A DNA stretch of 20,991 bases from IMG/VR virus record IMGVR_UViG_3300030110_003233, positions 3,613-24,603 of that record; one strand, written 5' to 3'. Numbering within the stretch: the stretch's first letter is position 1; every line of letters begins with the position of its first letter. The position numbers and the translations under genes were made by a program. Shown here piece after piece: positions 12,798 to 20,772 of the stretch. The notes beneath the pieces were generated by a model. That model was not told the DNA's origin. It saw nothing but the letters and a program-made list of their open reading frames with translations, and made no database searches. The DNA is from a virus.

Positions 12798-13027
12798 GGG
12801 AAGGTTCTCGCGTTGCTTGGTCCTACGGAGGGGCCAAGACAACAGGAGTGGTTCAAAGCGTTGCCAAATCTAATCGCGTGTCAATTAAGACCCGCAGTGG
12901 TGGCACTGTTACCAGGGTTGGCTCTGCTGATGATCCGATTGTGCGGATCAAGTCAGACGTGACTGGCAACACTGTCTTGAAAAGGCGCTCAGAGCTGAGC
13001 CCTGCCAAAAAAGCCAAAAAAAAGTAA
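12794..13027 (+). CDS. DUF2945/HVA1-like small protein, 77 aa
   Basis: Starts with GTG at 12794, overlapping the previous stop. Residues 1-65 match the pattern of the DUF2945 (HVA1) family: REGSRVAWSYGGAKTTGVVQ (strand, turn, strand), a variable loop, then ADDPIVRIKSDVTGNTVLKR. The family is a small SH3/Tudor-like beta barrel of unknown function, found in bacteria and phages. The C-terminal tail is again Lys-rich (AKKAKKK), like the two mini-proteins before it. It lies between MuF and scaffold in the head operon. The family call is reasonable; the function is unknown. Confidence 0.7.
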   Translation: MREGSRVAWSYGGAKTTGVVQSVAKSNRVSIKTRSGGTVTRVGSADDPIVRIKSDVTGNTVLKRRSELSPAKKAKKK

Positions 13028-13041
13028 GGTAATAAGGCAAT

Positions 13042-13056
13042 TTAGCCTGTGGCTAA
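13042..13056 (+). other. Hairpin just upstream of the scaffold start
   Basis: TTAGCC-TGT-GGCTAA (6-bp perfect stem, 3-nt loop) ends three bases before the scaffold ATG at 13060, where a ribosome binding site would lie. It may tune translation of the abundant scaffold protein. It lacks a T-tract, so it is not a terminator. Confidence 0.45.
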
Positions 13057-13059
13057 TTC

Positions 13060-13731
13060 ATGTCCGAAGAACAAACTGCTCCTGTGGAGCAATCTGTTGA
13101 CACCAGCGAATTAAAAACAGAACTCGAATCAATGAGGCGTAAAAACGCTGAATTGCTGGATGAGTACAAAAAAGCAAAAGCTCAAGCAAAGGCTGTGCCT
13201 GATGGCGTTGATGTTCAGGAGTTACTGGACTTCAAAGCTAAGGCGGAACAAGCAGACCTGGAAAAGCAAGGCAAGTACGGCGAAGCCCGACAAGCTTTGG
13301 AGCAACAGTTCCGTGAGGCGACGGCGGAGAAGGACAAGCGCATTTCTGAACTCGAAGCGCGTGTTCGTGAGCTGGAGTTAATCACACCTGCTGTCAGTGC
13401 TTTGGCTGATGTTGTTCATGACCCTGACTTGATTTTAAAAACCAAGTTGACGAGTGAACAAATCGAGCGTGAGGCTGATGGCACCGTCGTTGTTGTTGAT
13501 GGCTATCAAAGAACGCCTGTCGGTGAATGGGCCAAGACTTTGCCAGCCTGGATGCAAAAGCAACCCAAGCCACAAGGCAGTGGCGCACCATCTGGCCGTG
13601 CAACAAGTGATTCTGTTGCTGGTGTCAAAAATCCATTCAGCAAAGAAACGTTCAACCTCACAGAACAATCACGCTTATTTAAAACTGATCGTGACATGTA
13701 TGAAAGGTTGAAAAACGCAGCTAACCGTTAG
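13060..13731 (+). CDS. Capsid scaffold protein
   Basis: A 223-aa protein just before the major capsid gene. Residues about 14-112 form a long charged coiled coil (SELKTELESMRRKNAELLDE, EQQFREATAEKDKRISELEA). A middle segment includes DPDLILKTKL and VDGYQRTPVGEW, and a Gly/Ser-rich hinge precedes a conserved-looking C-terminal helix (NPFSKETFNLTEQSRLFKTD). Coiled-coil body plus a short basic C-terminal capsid-binding segment is the design of scaffold proteins that template prohead assembly and then leave or are digested. No protease is visible here. Identification rests on architecture and gene order. Confidence 0.85.
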   Translation: MSEEQTAPVEQSVDTSELKTELESMRRKNAELLDEYKKAKAQAKAVPDGVDVQELLDFKAKAEQADLEKQGKYGEARQALEQQFREATAEKDKRISELEARVRELELITPAVSALADVVHDPDLILKTKLTSEQIEREADGTVVVVDGYQRTPVGEWAKTLPAWMQKQPKPQGSGAPSGRATSDSVAGVKNPFSKETFNLTEQSRLFKTDRDMYERLKNAANR

Positions 13732-13805
13732 TATGTGACCTAATGGCAAAGCTGTGCTGCGCCTAAGGGCTGTGCCCACACTGTAAACATTCTCTTTTTT
13801 GACAG

Positions 13806-14828
13806 ATGGCGACTCTTAGGAGCGACATCATCATCCCTGAGGTTTTTACCCCGTATTTGCTTGAGCAGACAACCCTTCGCGACGCCTTCTTGGCTAGCGG
13901 TGTTGTTCAGCCAATGGCGGAGTTGAACGCTGCAGAGGATGGTGGAGACTTCGTCCAAATCCCTTTTTACAAAGCCAACCTTTCTGGTGACTTTGAAGTT
14001 CTCACTGATAGTTCTTCACTGACCCCAGGCAAGATCACAGCCGACAAACAAGTTGGGGTCGTGCTCCACAGGGGTCGGGCCTTCGAATCACGAGATTTAG
14101 CCGCCTTGGCTGCTGGTTCTGATCCGATGGCTGCCATTGGCGCCAAGATTGCTGACTACATTGCCAACCAACGCCAAAAGGATCTTCTGGCATGTCTTGG
14201 TGGTGTGTTCGGTGCAGTTGGTGACACCGCTGGCGGTGCTTTCCTCGGCCTAGCCGTTGATGGCGCATCTGGTGACACTCCAACCTTGCTTGGACCACGT
14301 CAAATCGTGCAAGCCAAAGCATTGCTTGGCGATCAAGGCGAAAAGCTCGCTGCGATCTGCGTACACCCCAATGTGTACTACGACTTGATGGAGCGTCGAG
14401 CAATCGACTTCATCTATGACGACACCGGTGCTCCTGACACTGGGGCAACTCAAGGTTCAACTGCAAACGCATTCGGTCAGCCTCAAGTGCCCACATTTAT
14501 GGGTCTTCGAGTAATTATTAGTGCTGACGTACAAAGTGCAGGGGCTTCCCCGAACAAAGAGTACGTTTCCTATCTGTTTACCCAAGGTGCAATCGCTTCT
14601 GGCGAACAGCTTGGCCTTCAAACAGAAACGGATAGAGACATATTAGCTAAAAGTGATGCACTCAGCATCGACTTGCACTACGTCTACCACCCGGTAGGTT
14701 CGAAGTTCTCCTCTGCTGTTTCAAATCCAACTCGCGCACAACTGCAAACGGTTGGAAACTGGACGAAGGTTTACGAGACCAACAACATTGGGATCGTGCG
14801 GATTACTTCCACTTCTAACCTTGATTGA
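13806..14828 (+). CDS. Major capsid protein (HK97-fold)
   Basis: A 340-aa protein placed between scaffold and head-tail connectors. The start (MATLRSDIIIPEVFTPYLLE), then ASGVVQPMAEL, GGDFVQIPFYKANLSGD and a RGRAFESRDLAALAAGSDPM helix (spine/E-loop region), match the group of HK97-fold capsid proteins that work with a separate scaffold. The late segment (TQGAIASGEQLGLQTETDRD, LSIDLHYVYHPVGSKF) corresponds to the P-domain end of the family. There is no N-terminal delta domain, which fits the presence of a separate scaffold gene. The 74-bp gap before it contains a short GGGC-TGT-GCCC hairpin and a T-tract that may adjust expression. There is no strong Shine-Dalgarno. Confidence 0.9.
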   Translation: MATLRSDIIIPEVFTPYLLEQTTLRDAFLASGVVQPMAELNAAEDGGDFVQIPFYKANLSGDFEVLTDSSSLTPGKITADKQVGVVLHRGRAFESRDLAALAAGSDPMAAIGAKIADYIANQRQKDLLACLGGVFGAVGDTAGGAFLGLAVDGASGDTPTLLGPRQIVQAKALLGDQGEKLAAICVHPNVYYDLMERRAIDFIYDDTGAPDTGATQGSTANAFGQPQVPTFMGLRVIISADVQSAGASPNKEYVSYLFTQGAIASGEQLGLQTETDRDILAKSDALSIDLHYVYHPVGSKFSSAVSNPTRAQLQTVGNWTKVYETNNIGIVRITSTSNLD

Positions 14829-14842
14829 GGGAGTAATTAACC

Positions 14843-15208
14843 ATGGCATCCATTTTTGAGGCAACAGCGGGCAAACTTATTGGCCCGACAACTGGCGGTA
14901 CTGTCACCCAGGCCACCAGCAAAGCGACAGGTGTGACTCTGAACGCAGCTTCAGGTCAAATCACCCTTGACGATGCAGCCCTAGCGGCTGCCGCTGAGGT
15001 GACCTTTGTGGTCACCAACAGCGAGATCAGCGCCACTGATGTAGTGGTGGTGAATCACAGTTCTGCTGGTACTGCTGGCGCTTACTTGGCGCAAGCAACC
15101 AACATCGCTGCTGGTTCATTCAAGATCACCGTTGCGAACCTGTCCGCAGGTTCATTGGGCGAGGCAATTGTCTTGTCCTTCGTAGCTCTGAAGGGCGCAA
15201 GCTCCTGA
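14843..15208 (+). CDS. Capsid decoration-like beta protein, 121 aa
   Basis: An Ala/Thr/Val-rich all-beta protein with the widespread phage pattern GGTVTQATSKATGVTLNAAS, GQITLDDAALAAAAEVTFVV, TNSEISATDVVVVNHSSAGT. I know this module from many phage head and tail-fibre regions, where it is annotated as hypothetical or decoration/fibre-like. Directly after the major capsid gene, a surface decoration protein is the most likely role. A clear Shine-Dalgarno (GGGAG) precedes the ATG, in keeping with high expression. The stop overlaps the next start (TGATG). Confidence 0.75.
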   Translation: MASIFEATAGKLIGPTTGGTVTQATSKATGVTLNAASGQITLDDAALAAAAEVTFVVTNSEISATDVVVVNHSSAGTAGAYLAQATNIAAGSFKITVANLSAGSLGEAIVLSFVALKGASS

Positions 15209-15378
15209 TGGGTTTATTCGCTTTTAGGCGAATGAAGGAACGTGAGGCTGCTGCACAAGCGGTGGCCTCCGCCCCTGAAAAGCCAAAATCAAAGACTTCT
15301 GACGTGAAGCCCGATGGCAGTAACAATCAACGCAACAGCGGGCGACGCAAGCGCCAACAGCTACATAACGCTGGCTGA
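15208..15378 (+). CDS. Small head-region protein, 56 aa
   Basis: Begins MGLFAFRRMKEREAAAQAVA on the stop of the previous gene (TGATG). It continues with a Lys/Ser/Pro-rich tail and ends RRKRQQLHNAG. Peptides of the type 'MGLFAxRRxKExEAA' directly before the connector gene are common in siphoviruses. This gives confidence despite the short length. Its last 65 bp overlap the connector gene in another frame. The role is unknown; a basic peptide at the capsid-connector interface is plausible. Confidence 0.65.
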   Translation: MGLFAFRRMKEREAAAQAVASAPEKPKSKTSDVKPDGSNNQRNSGRRKRQQLHNAG

Positions 15379-15874
15379 GGCTGACGCTTTTGTTGAAGCG
15401 ATGGTTGAAAGCACTGACGCTGCCAAGTGGACGACAGGCAATGCAGATTCGCGCAATCGTGCGTTGACAGCAGCAACACAGCGGCTTGACCGCGAAAGGT
15501 TTTTAGGCGCACGCGCCACCGACACACAGGCACTGCAATGGCCGCGTACTGGCGTGCGAAAGCCCGATACTTACGTCAATACTTACGCGACCGGGTTTCC
15601 GTTCCGCATATCCGACGATTACTTCGCAGACACCGAAGTTCCTGATCAGGTCAAGCGTGCTCAAATTGAGCTTGCCGTTTATCTAAAAAACAATGTTGAT
15701 GGAATCAGCCTTGGCGGTCTTGAAGACTTTAAGAACGTCAAGATCGGCAGCCTTGACGTAACGCCTGACAAGACCGGTGCTGTTGGTGCGGATCGAATCC
15801 CGCCAATGGTCGAGCGTTACTTAACAGGGCTTAGAATTAGCGGACCAGGCAACATCGCAATCAAACGGAGCTGA
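15314..15874 (+). CDS. Head-tail adaptor (DnaT-like/connector family)
   Basis: A 186-aa protein with the pattern ANSYITLAEADAFVEAMVES, RNRALTAATQRLDRERFLGA, then TQALQWPRTGV and DQVKRAQIELAVYL. This matches the phage adaptor family, often labelled DnaT-like ssDNA-binding in databases although its gene position points to the head-tail connector (SPP1 gp15/HK97 gp6 class). It would attach below the portal. The start lies inside the preceding small gene. The C-terminal half (VKIGSLDVTPDKTGAVGADR IPPMVERYL) is also typical of the family. Confidence 0.82.
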   Translation: MAVTINATAGDASANSYITLAEADAFVEAMVESTDAAKWTTGNADSRNRALTAATQRLDRERFLGARATDTQALQWPRTGVRKPDTYVNTYATGFPFRISDDYFADTEVPDQVKRAQIELAVYLKNNVDGISLGGLEDFKNVKIGSLDVTPDKTGAVGADRIPPMVERYLTGLRISGPGNIAIKRS

Positions 15875-15876
15875 TC

Positions 15877-16122
15877 ATGGGCATGGGTTATTCGCCGTCA
15901 AAGGCAATCATCATTACTGATCAAGCTGCGCACACTGGCAGGTTTTACAAGGTGGAAGCCTTGAAAGACTCGGTTATTGCCGCGATGACCTCTGAAGGCA
16001 TCAAAGAAAACGGATCAGGTGCTCCGTCTGCAATCAACATTAATACTGGCGCTTGCATTGAAGGCGTAATTTTCACTTCGATTACTTTGACCTCTGGTCA
16101 TGTCGTTGTTTATAGCGTCTGA
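15877..16122 (+). CDS. Small beta-rich structural protein, 81 aa
   Basis: Contains IIITDQAAHTGRFYKVEALK, a variable middle, and INTGACIEGVIFTSITLTSG ending HVVVYSV. This is a compact beta fold of the sort found as short hypothetical proteins in head-tail regions and fibre modules. A GGAG Shine-Dalgarno six bases upstream favours the ATG at 15877 over that at 15883. The stop overlaps the next start (TGATG). It may decorate the head or neck. The family name is not known to me. Confidence 0.65.
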   Translation: MGMGYSPSKAIIITDQAAHTGRFYKVEALKDSVIAAMTSEGIKENGSGAPSAININTGACIEGVIFTSITLTSGHVVVYSV

Positions 16123-16478
16123 TGGGACTTGCTCAAAAGGCTGGGAACGCGGCCAAAACAGTTATCTCAAAGTTCGGCGGTGATGTGACAGTTCGTTACG
16201 TTTCTGCGGGCACGTATAACGCCACAACCGGCGCAATTACCGAGACAACCAGCGACACCGACGTGAAAGGTGTGCTGGAAGGCGTGAGCGTTCGCGAGGT
16301 AAATGAGCTTGTTCAACAAGGTGACAAGCGTTTGACGGTTGCCGCTACTGATTTGCCATCAGCCCCGGAAACCAAAGATCGCGTTGTGATCAGCACGATT
16401 GTGCATCAAATTATTCGTGTTGAAACTACGGAGCAAGACAACACGGCGATCACTCACGAACTAATCCTGAGGGCATAA
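16122..16478 (+). CDS. Head closure/head-tail joining protein
   Basis: A 118-aa protein with the usual head-closure pattern: DVTVRYVSAGTYNATTGAIT (strand, loop, strand), VKGVLEGVSVREVNELVQQG, DKRLTVAA, DRVVISTIVHQIIRVET and a final strand HELILRA. Proteins of this kind (SPP1 gp16/HK97 gp7 class) close the connector channel after packaging. Its position between adaptor and HK97 gp10-like gene agrees. The long Ala/Lys helix at the N-terminus is a normal variation. Confidence 0.8.
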   Translation: MGLAQKAGNAAKTVISKFGGDVTVRYVSAGTYNATTGAITETTSDTDVKGVLEGVSVREVNELVQQGDKRLTVAATDLPSAPETKDRVVISTIVHQIIRVETTEQDNTAITHELILRA

Positions 16479-16480
16479 CG

Positions 16481-16837
16481 ATGGCACGCAAAATTCAGCT
16501 CAATCAGGTTGCGCCATATTTTGCCAAGCAGGTTGAAACGCTCGTGAAAGTCACAACGTTTGAAGCTGAGGCACGAATTAAAACTGCAACGCCTGTTGAT
16601 ACAGGCACGTTGCGTAATGCTTGGCAAAGCAAGTTCAACGGACCATACGAAGGCGAAGTAATCAACAATATGGAATATGCCGAGCCTGTTTGTTATGGAA
16701 CCAACCTCCCACCTTCATGGAAAGGCGAATACAAAACACGGCAAGGCACGGTTCCGGGCTTCCCTGACTTGATTGCCAAAGAACTTGAATCATGGGCCGA
16801 AAAGGAATATCAAAAAATTGTTAGAGGTATGGGCTGA
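16481..16837 (+). CDS. HK97 gp10-like tail completion protein
   Basis: A 118-aa protein with the HK97 gp10 signature: an N-terminal helix, then ARIKTATPVDTGTLRNAWQS, a strand with GEVINNMEYAEPVCYGT, and a C-terminal amphipathic helix (IAKELESWAEKEYQKIVRG). The 'A-P-V-D-T-G-x-L-R' stretch is diagnostic. Family members act in head-tail joining or tail completion. The stop overlaps the next start (TGATG), in order with the tail terminator. Confidence 0.88.
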   Translation: MARKIQLNQVAPYFAKQVETLVKVTTFEAEARIKTATPVDTGTLRNAWQSKFNGPYEGEVINNMEYAEPVCYGTNLPPSWKGEYKTRQGTVPGFPDLIAKELESWAEKEYQKIVRGMG

Positions 16838-17262
16838 TGGCTGCTGCTGATCTGAATGCAATTAGGGCCACCATTGAAGGCAGGCTTGCAACCGAGCTGG
16901 CTGGCAGCCCTGCCATTCCAGTTGTGTTTCACAATATGGCGTATGAGCCAACGCCTAATTCGTCATGGGTGCAATGCCTTGTCAGCTTTGGTGCAAGCGA
17001 GTATTTAGGCCAAGGGCTTACAACTAATTCTCAAAATCGAATCGTTGGTCTTGTTGTAATCAGCATCTTTTCCGCGAAAGGTGTTGGCCCTGGAGCCAAT
17101 TTCGTTATCGGCAAAAGGATTCGAGACCTTTACAATAGGGTCATCGTGTCGGGGGTTTTCTTCGACGCTGCAACAGGTCCAGAGGCACTGCTTTCAGCAG
17201 CACCCGAGGGCTACTTCCAAACCCAGGTCCGTGTGACCTTTGAATCCATCGAGGAACTCTGA
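16837..17262 (+). CDS. Tail terminator protein (DUF4128-like)
   Basis: A 141-aa protein with an N-terminal helix (LNAIRATIEGRLATELAG), then IPVVFHNMAYEPTPNSSWVQ, SEYLGQGLTTNSQNRIVGLV, a central VISIFSAKGVGPGANFVIGK and a last strand YFQTQVRVTFESIEEL. This is the pattern of the lambda gpU-class terminators (DUF4128-like) that cap the tail tube at the correct length. Gene order (gp10-like, terminator, major tail protein) is exactly as expected. Confidence 0.82.
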   Translation: MAAADLNAIRATIEGRLATELAGSPAIPVVFHNMAYEPTPNSSWVQCLVSFGASEYLGQGLTTNSQNRIVGLVVISIFSAKGVGPGANFVIGKRIRDLYNRVIVSGVFFDAATGPEALLSAAPEGYFQTQVRVTFESIEEL

Positions 17263-17264
17263 CC

Positions 17265-17687
17265 ATGGCCACAATCCGAGGCGAACAAGGAGCAGTCCAG
17301 TTTTCAGCTTCTGGCGGCAGCAATGCAACAGTTGTTGGCACCCGTAGTTGGAGCTTAACCACTACGAAAGAAACGCTTGACACTTCAAAGCAGGGCGATA
17401 CCTTTCGCAGCTTTGTTGGCAGCATGGTTTCTGGCTCTGGCACCGTTGAGCTGGTTTACGACCCAGACGCAACAGGTCAAGCGGCGTTCCTTGAGGATGT
17501 GATCACAGCAGCAGATCCGGCAGACGCATCGTTCGAGCTGTTTACAACCGGAACCACTACAGGTACTGATTCTGTTGTTTTCACAGGCATCATTACTGAC
17601 ATGGAGATCACCTCAAATGTTGGTGAATTAGTTGTTGTGTCTTGCAGCTTCGTCACTAGCGGCACAATCGCTATGAACTTGCAATGA
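17265..17687 (+). CDS. Major tail (tube) protein
   Basis: A 140-aa Thr/Ser/Val-rich beta protein: TRSWSLTTTKETLDTSKQGD, FRSFVGSMVSGSGTVELVYD, a loop helix, then ELFTTGTTTGTDSVVFTGII and a final VGELVVVSCSFVTSGTI. The 'W-x-L-x-x-x-x-x-x-x-D-x-T' and 'G-S-x-V-S-G-S-G' elements are typical of siphovirus tube proteins. Multiple copies stack as the tail tube around the tape measure. It lacks a C-terminal Ig-like domain. It is followed by a 35-bp gap with a possible promoter. Confidence 0.88.
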   Translation: MATIRGEQGAVQFSASGGSNATVVGTRSWSLTTTKETLDTSKQGDTFRSFVGSMVSGSGTVELVYDPDATGQAAFLEDVITAADPADASFELFTTGTTTGTDSVVFTGIITDMEITSNVGELVVVSCSFVTSGTIAMNLQ

Positions 17688-17695
17688 TCTAGGGC

Positions 17696-17701
17696 TATAA
17701 T
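17696..17701 (+). promoter_or_regulatory. Possible -10 element before the tail chaperone genes
   Basis: A perfect TATAAT lies in the short gap after the major tail gene, 21 bp before the chaperone ATG. No good -35 is found at 15-19 bp spacing. It could be a phage-specific or weak promoter, or chance. Confidence 0.25.
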
Positions 17702-17722
17702 TTAAGCGCAAGCTTCTATTTA

Positions 17723-18076
17723 ATGGCTCAAAATCGCACCGTCGATCTGCTGGTTGGGGCGTTTGATCTCAACCAGCGTCGCAAGTTTGAACTAAAAAAC
17801 GCTGAAGGCAAGAAGGTTGTAGATCTGTTTTTTAAGCCGATCACACGCGCTGACCGTAAAAAAGCGCAAAGTCTTTCCGGCACTGAAGAAGCATTAGACA
17901 TCAGCACGCAGATGCTGTGCCAAATGGCAGAGCTTGAGGACGGCTCAAAAGCGTTTTCCTCTGCTGACGCCCCGAAGCTTCAGCGGCAGTTGCCTGAATC
18001 TGTGTTGAACGATCTTGAGCTGTTCTTGTTTGGCCTTGCAGAGCAAGAAGGTTTAGAAGAAGCAAAAAACGACTGA
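17723..18076 (+). CDS. Tail assembly chaperone G
   Basis: A 117-aa protein in the position of lambda gpG: after the major tail protein and before the tape measure. It has a beta-rich start (RRKFELKNAEGKKVVDLFFK), then a helical body (ADRKKAQSLSGTEEALDIST, LPESVLNDLELFLFGLAEQE). Such chaperones coat the tape measure while the tail assembles and are not found in the virion. The 3' end carries an A-AAA-AAC slippery site in the right phase, by which part of the ribosomes should make a longer G-T form (described separately). Confidence 0.85.
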   Translation: MAQNRTVDLLVGAFDLNQRRKFELKNAEGKKVVDLFFKPITRADRKKAQSLSGTEEALDISTQMLCQMAELEDGSKAFSSADAPKLQRQLPESVLNDLELFLFGLAEQEGLEEAKND

Positions 18077-18252
18077 AGCAGGACAGTTGGCTCAATTTTG
18101 AGTTTTTCTTGTGCTGCGAATTGGGAATGACGCTTAGCAGGCTTCGCACGGAACTGACCGATGCGGAGCTTGTGCATTTTGCTGCGTACTACGAATTGAA
18201 GGGTGAACGGGAACAGCAGGCAATGGATCGCGCAAAGACAAGACGGCGGTAA
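17723..18252 (+). CDS. Tail assembly chaperone G-T, made by -1 frameshift
   Basis: The G frame ends GCA AAA AAC GAC TGA. The heptamer A-AAA-AAC (18064-18070) is a classic -1 slippery sequence in exactly the phase needed. After slipping, reading resumes at 18070 and continues for 60 residues (RLKQDSWLNFEFFLCCELGM, TLSRLRTELTDAELVHFAAY, YELKGEREQQ...) to TAA at 18250-18252. The total is about 176 aa. The extension has the W...E...L-G-x-T...L...E-x-x-x-E-L...YY-x-L pattern of lambda gpT-like parts and has no good start of its own. The T part binds the tape measure. A small CTCA/TGAG hairpin lies downstream, but I see no convincing pseudoknot. Confidence 0.85.
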
Positions 18253-18276
18253 GATTGGTGCATTGCTAGAGGCGTT

Positions 18277-20772
18277 GTGGCAGAAACGAGTATTCGCTTT
18301 AAGGTCGAAACTCGTGATGCCAACAAAAAAGTTGCGCAGCTTGAAAAGCAAGTACAAAAGCTTGAAATAGCAGTTTTAAAAGCTGGCGGCACAACTAAAA
18401 CTGCAGGCTCTGGTTTTAAGGCTTTTGGTAGCAGTGCGCAAGCGGCCTCTGTTGGCGTTAAAGGGTTTGGGGCGGCACTATCAACAGCTCTTGGTCCGAT
18501 AACAGCGGTGGTTGCAGCGGTTGGTGGTTTAGGGCAGGTTTTTGACATTTTAAAAGCTCAAGACTTTGCGGAGGCAAAAGTCAGAACTCTTGGGGTCAAC
18601 AGCGAAGAATTAAAAGGACGATTAGCGGGCGTTAGTAGAGAGCTTTCAGGACAGGCCAGCGTTTTGGATTTAACCTCTGCGGCCTATGACGTAGCGTCGG
18701 CTGGATTTAACAATGCGGCTGATGCGTCGTTAATTTTAAAAGCAGCAAGCCAAGGGGCCACAGGTGGTTTTTCTGATCTTAATACCGTTGGAGACGCAAC
18801 GACTTCTGTTTTAAACGCTTACGGCTTAGAGGCTGACAAGGCGGCCAAGCTAGTAGATGGGTTTATTCAAACTCAAAACGACGGCAAGATTGTTATTGGT
18901 GAATATGCGGCCAATATCGCAAAAGTAGCTCCTGTTGCGGCTGCTTTAGGTGTACCGCTAGAAGAAGTTAACGCGGCTGTGGCTCAAATCACAGCAGGTG
19001 GTCAAGGAGCAGAAGTTACGTTCACTGCGTTGAAAACTGCATTGTCGCAGGTAGCAGCAGGCAAGGTTGGGAAAGAGTTTGAGGCTCTTGGCGTTGAAAT
19101 TAACGCTTCAACTTTGAAGTCTGATGGTTTAGCTGGCACTCTTGAAAAGATCAAAAAATCAGGCGCTGATGCTGGCACGGTGATCAAAGCTTTTGGCACA
19201 GAGGCGGGCCCATCTATTTTGGCGTTGTTAAATGACACAGAAAAATACAACAAATTACTTGAGAATCAGAAGAACGCTCAAGGGGCTGCTGGCAAGGCTG
19301 CTTTTGAAGCTTCTGACACGATTGAAGGATCAATTAAAAGATTATCAACAGCGTTTCAAAATATATTTTCAGATGGCTCTGAATTGGGTCTTTTGCTCAA
19401 GTCCACATTCAAAGTTGCAGCAGTCACTGTTGAAGTTTTTGGAGCCGCTATTAAGGCGTTATTAGCTCCTTTCCGTGGGGCAGCACAAGGCATTCAAGAT
19501 TTTATTAAGTCAGTTTCTCCATTGGAGGATTCAGTAAACATTGCTTACGAGCTTGAGGAGGGCTTCAAGGCGGTCATGAAAGCCGTTGAGTTTGGCACGG
19601 CTGTAATTGCTGGGTTTTTTCGCAAATTTTATGAAGGCGCTTTTACATTGGTTGGCAATTTTTTAAGTTTTGCGAATCAAATACGTGGTGGGATTGTAGA
19701 AACATTTAGTGGCATCGGACAATTTATTGGAGATCAACTTAAGTCGGTGTATGAAAATTTACCCGGTCCAATAAAATTTATTGTTGATCAGGCAATGAAT
19801 GCTGCTGGTGCAATCAGTAGTGCGGTTTCAAACGTTGTTGGAATTGGGGTTGGCAAAGCTCAAGGCGTTGTTCAGGATCTTGCTGCTGCTGGAGGATTTG
19901 GCACGACATCTACGCAACAGTCAAAACCTCAAAGCAATATTATTTCAACAAACAACAATTTAGTTACTTCATCTGCAGGGAAAACAGCTCAACAAAAAGC
20001 AAACGAGTTAGCGAAAATTGCTGAAGCACATGCCGATCGCGTAAGAAAGATGGAGCAACAAACATTACTGGCCTCTGCGCTTAATGAAGAAGAAGCAAAA
20101 AACTTTAAACGTCAAATTGCGATCAGCAATTTATTGCAGAATAAAAACAACTTAAGCGACACGCAACTTAAAAAAGAGCTTGATATTTTAACTAATCTGC
20201 ACGAACAAGAAGACGCAACGGCTGAAATCATTAAAAACAAAGACGCACAGACCAAACAGCTTGAAGAACAAGCCGTTGCTGCTGAAGCTTTAAAAGAGAA
20301 ATACAAGCAAGTTGGGGATGCAATTAAAAGTAAAGTTACCGATTCAATTATTGCTGCAATCGATGGGACTAAATCTCTTGGAGAATCGGCTATGGGGATT
20401 TTGAAAGATCTTGCTAGTCAGTTTTTGCGTTCTGGCATAAGCCAACTGTTTGGTGTAGTTGGCGGCATGGGACCAAGTGGTGGGCTTCTTTCAATGTTGT
20501 TTGGCGGTGGCAGGGCTTCTGGTGGCACTGTTAAAGGCGGCACGTCTTACATAATTGGCGAGAGTGGCCCTGAATTATTCACCCCTGGCCGTTCTGGCAG
20601 CATTGCGCCAAACAGTGCGATGGGTGGCGCTAATGTGACTGTGAACGTTGACGCCTCTGGCTCTAACGTGCAAGGCAACCAGCCTGACGCCAAAGCTCTT
20701 GGCTCTGCAATTGGTGCAGCCGTACAGGCTGAATTGATCAAACAAAAACGTCCTGGAGGTTTATTGAGCTGA
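18277..20772 (+). CDS. Tail tape measure protein
   Basis: An 831-aa protein starting at GTG 18277, 24 bp after the G-T stop. It opens with a coiled coil (ANKKVAQLEKQVQKLEIAVL). The TP901-type tape-measure core follows at about residues 95-300 (LDLTSAAYDVASAGFNNAAD, VGDATTSVLNAYGLEADKAA, AANIAKVAPVAAALGVPLEE). Next are a hydrophobic region (about 370-400) that may enter the host membrane, a second coiled coil (about 570-690) and a Gly-rich C-terminus with the common GGTSYIIGESGPELFTPGRS. Its length sets tail length, so by comparison with known siphoviruses a tail of medium length is expected. There is no lysozyme or peptidase motif. Confidence 0.92.
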   Translation: MAETSIRFKVETRDANKKVAQLEKQVQKLEIAVLKAGGTTKTAGSGFKAFGSSAQAASVGVKGFGAALSTALGPITAVVAAVGGLGQVFDILKAQDFAEAKVRTLGVNSEELKGRLAGVSRELSGQASVLDLTSAAYDVASAGFNNAADASLILKAASQGATGGFSDLNTVGDATTSVLNAYGLEADKAAKLVDGFIQTQNDGKIVIGEYAANIAKVAPVAAALGVPLEEVNAAVAQITAGGQGAEVTFTALKTALSQVAAGKVGKEFEALGVEINASTLKSDGLAGTLEKIKKSGADAGTVIKAFGTEAGPSILALLNDTEKYNKLLENQKNAQGAAGKAAFEASDTIEGSIKRLSTAFQNIFSDGSELGLLLKSTFKVAAVTVEVFGAAIKALLAPFRGAAQGIQDFIKSVSPLEDSVNIAYELEEGFKAVMKAVEFGTAVIAGFFRKFYEGAFTLVGNFLSFANQIRGGIVETFSGIGQFIGDQLKSVYENLPGPIKFIVDQAMNAAGAISSAVSNVVGIGVGKAQGVVQDLAAAGGFGTTSTQQSKPQSNIISTNNNLVTSSAGKTAQQKANELAKIAEAHADRVRKMEQQTLLASALNEEEAKNFKRQIAISNLLQNKNNLSDTQLKKELDILTNLHEQEDATAEIIKNKDAQTKQLEEQAVAAEALKEKYKQVGDAIKSKVTDSIIAAIDGTKSLGESAMGILKDLASQFLRSGISQLFGVVGGMGPSGGLLSMLFGGGRASGGTVKGGTSYIIGESGPELFTPGRSGSIAPNSAMGGANVTVNVDASGSNVQGNQPDAKALGSAIGAAVQAELIKQKRPGGLLS

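Noticed and set aside
13740-13805. Terminator between scaffold and capsid genes
   Set aside because: The GGGC-TGT-GCCC stem has only 4 bp and the T-tract starts about 18 bp later, so it does not form an intrinsic terminator.
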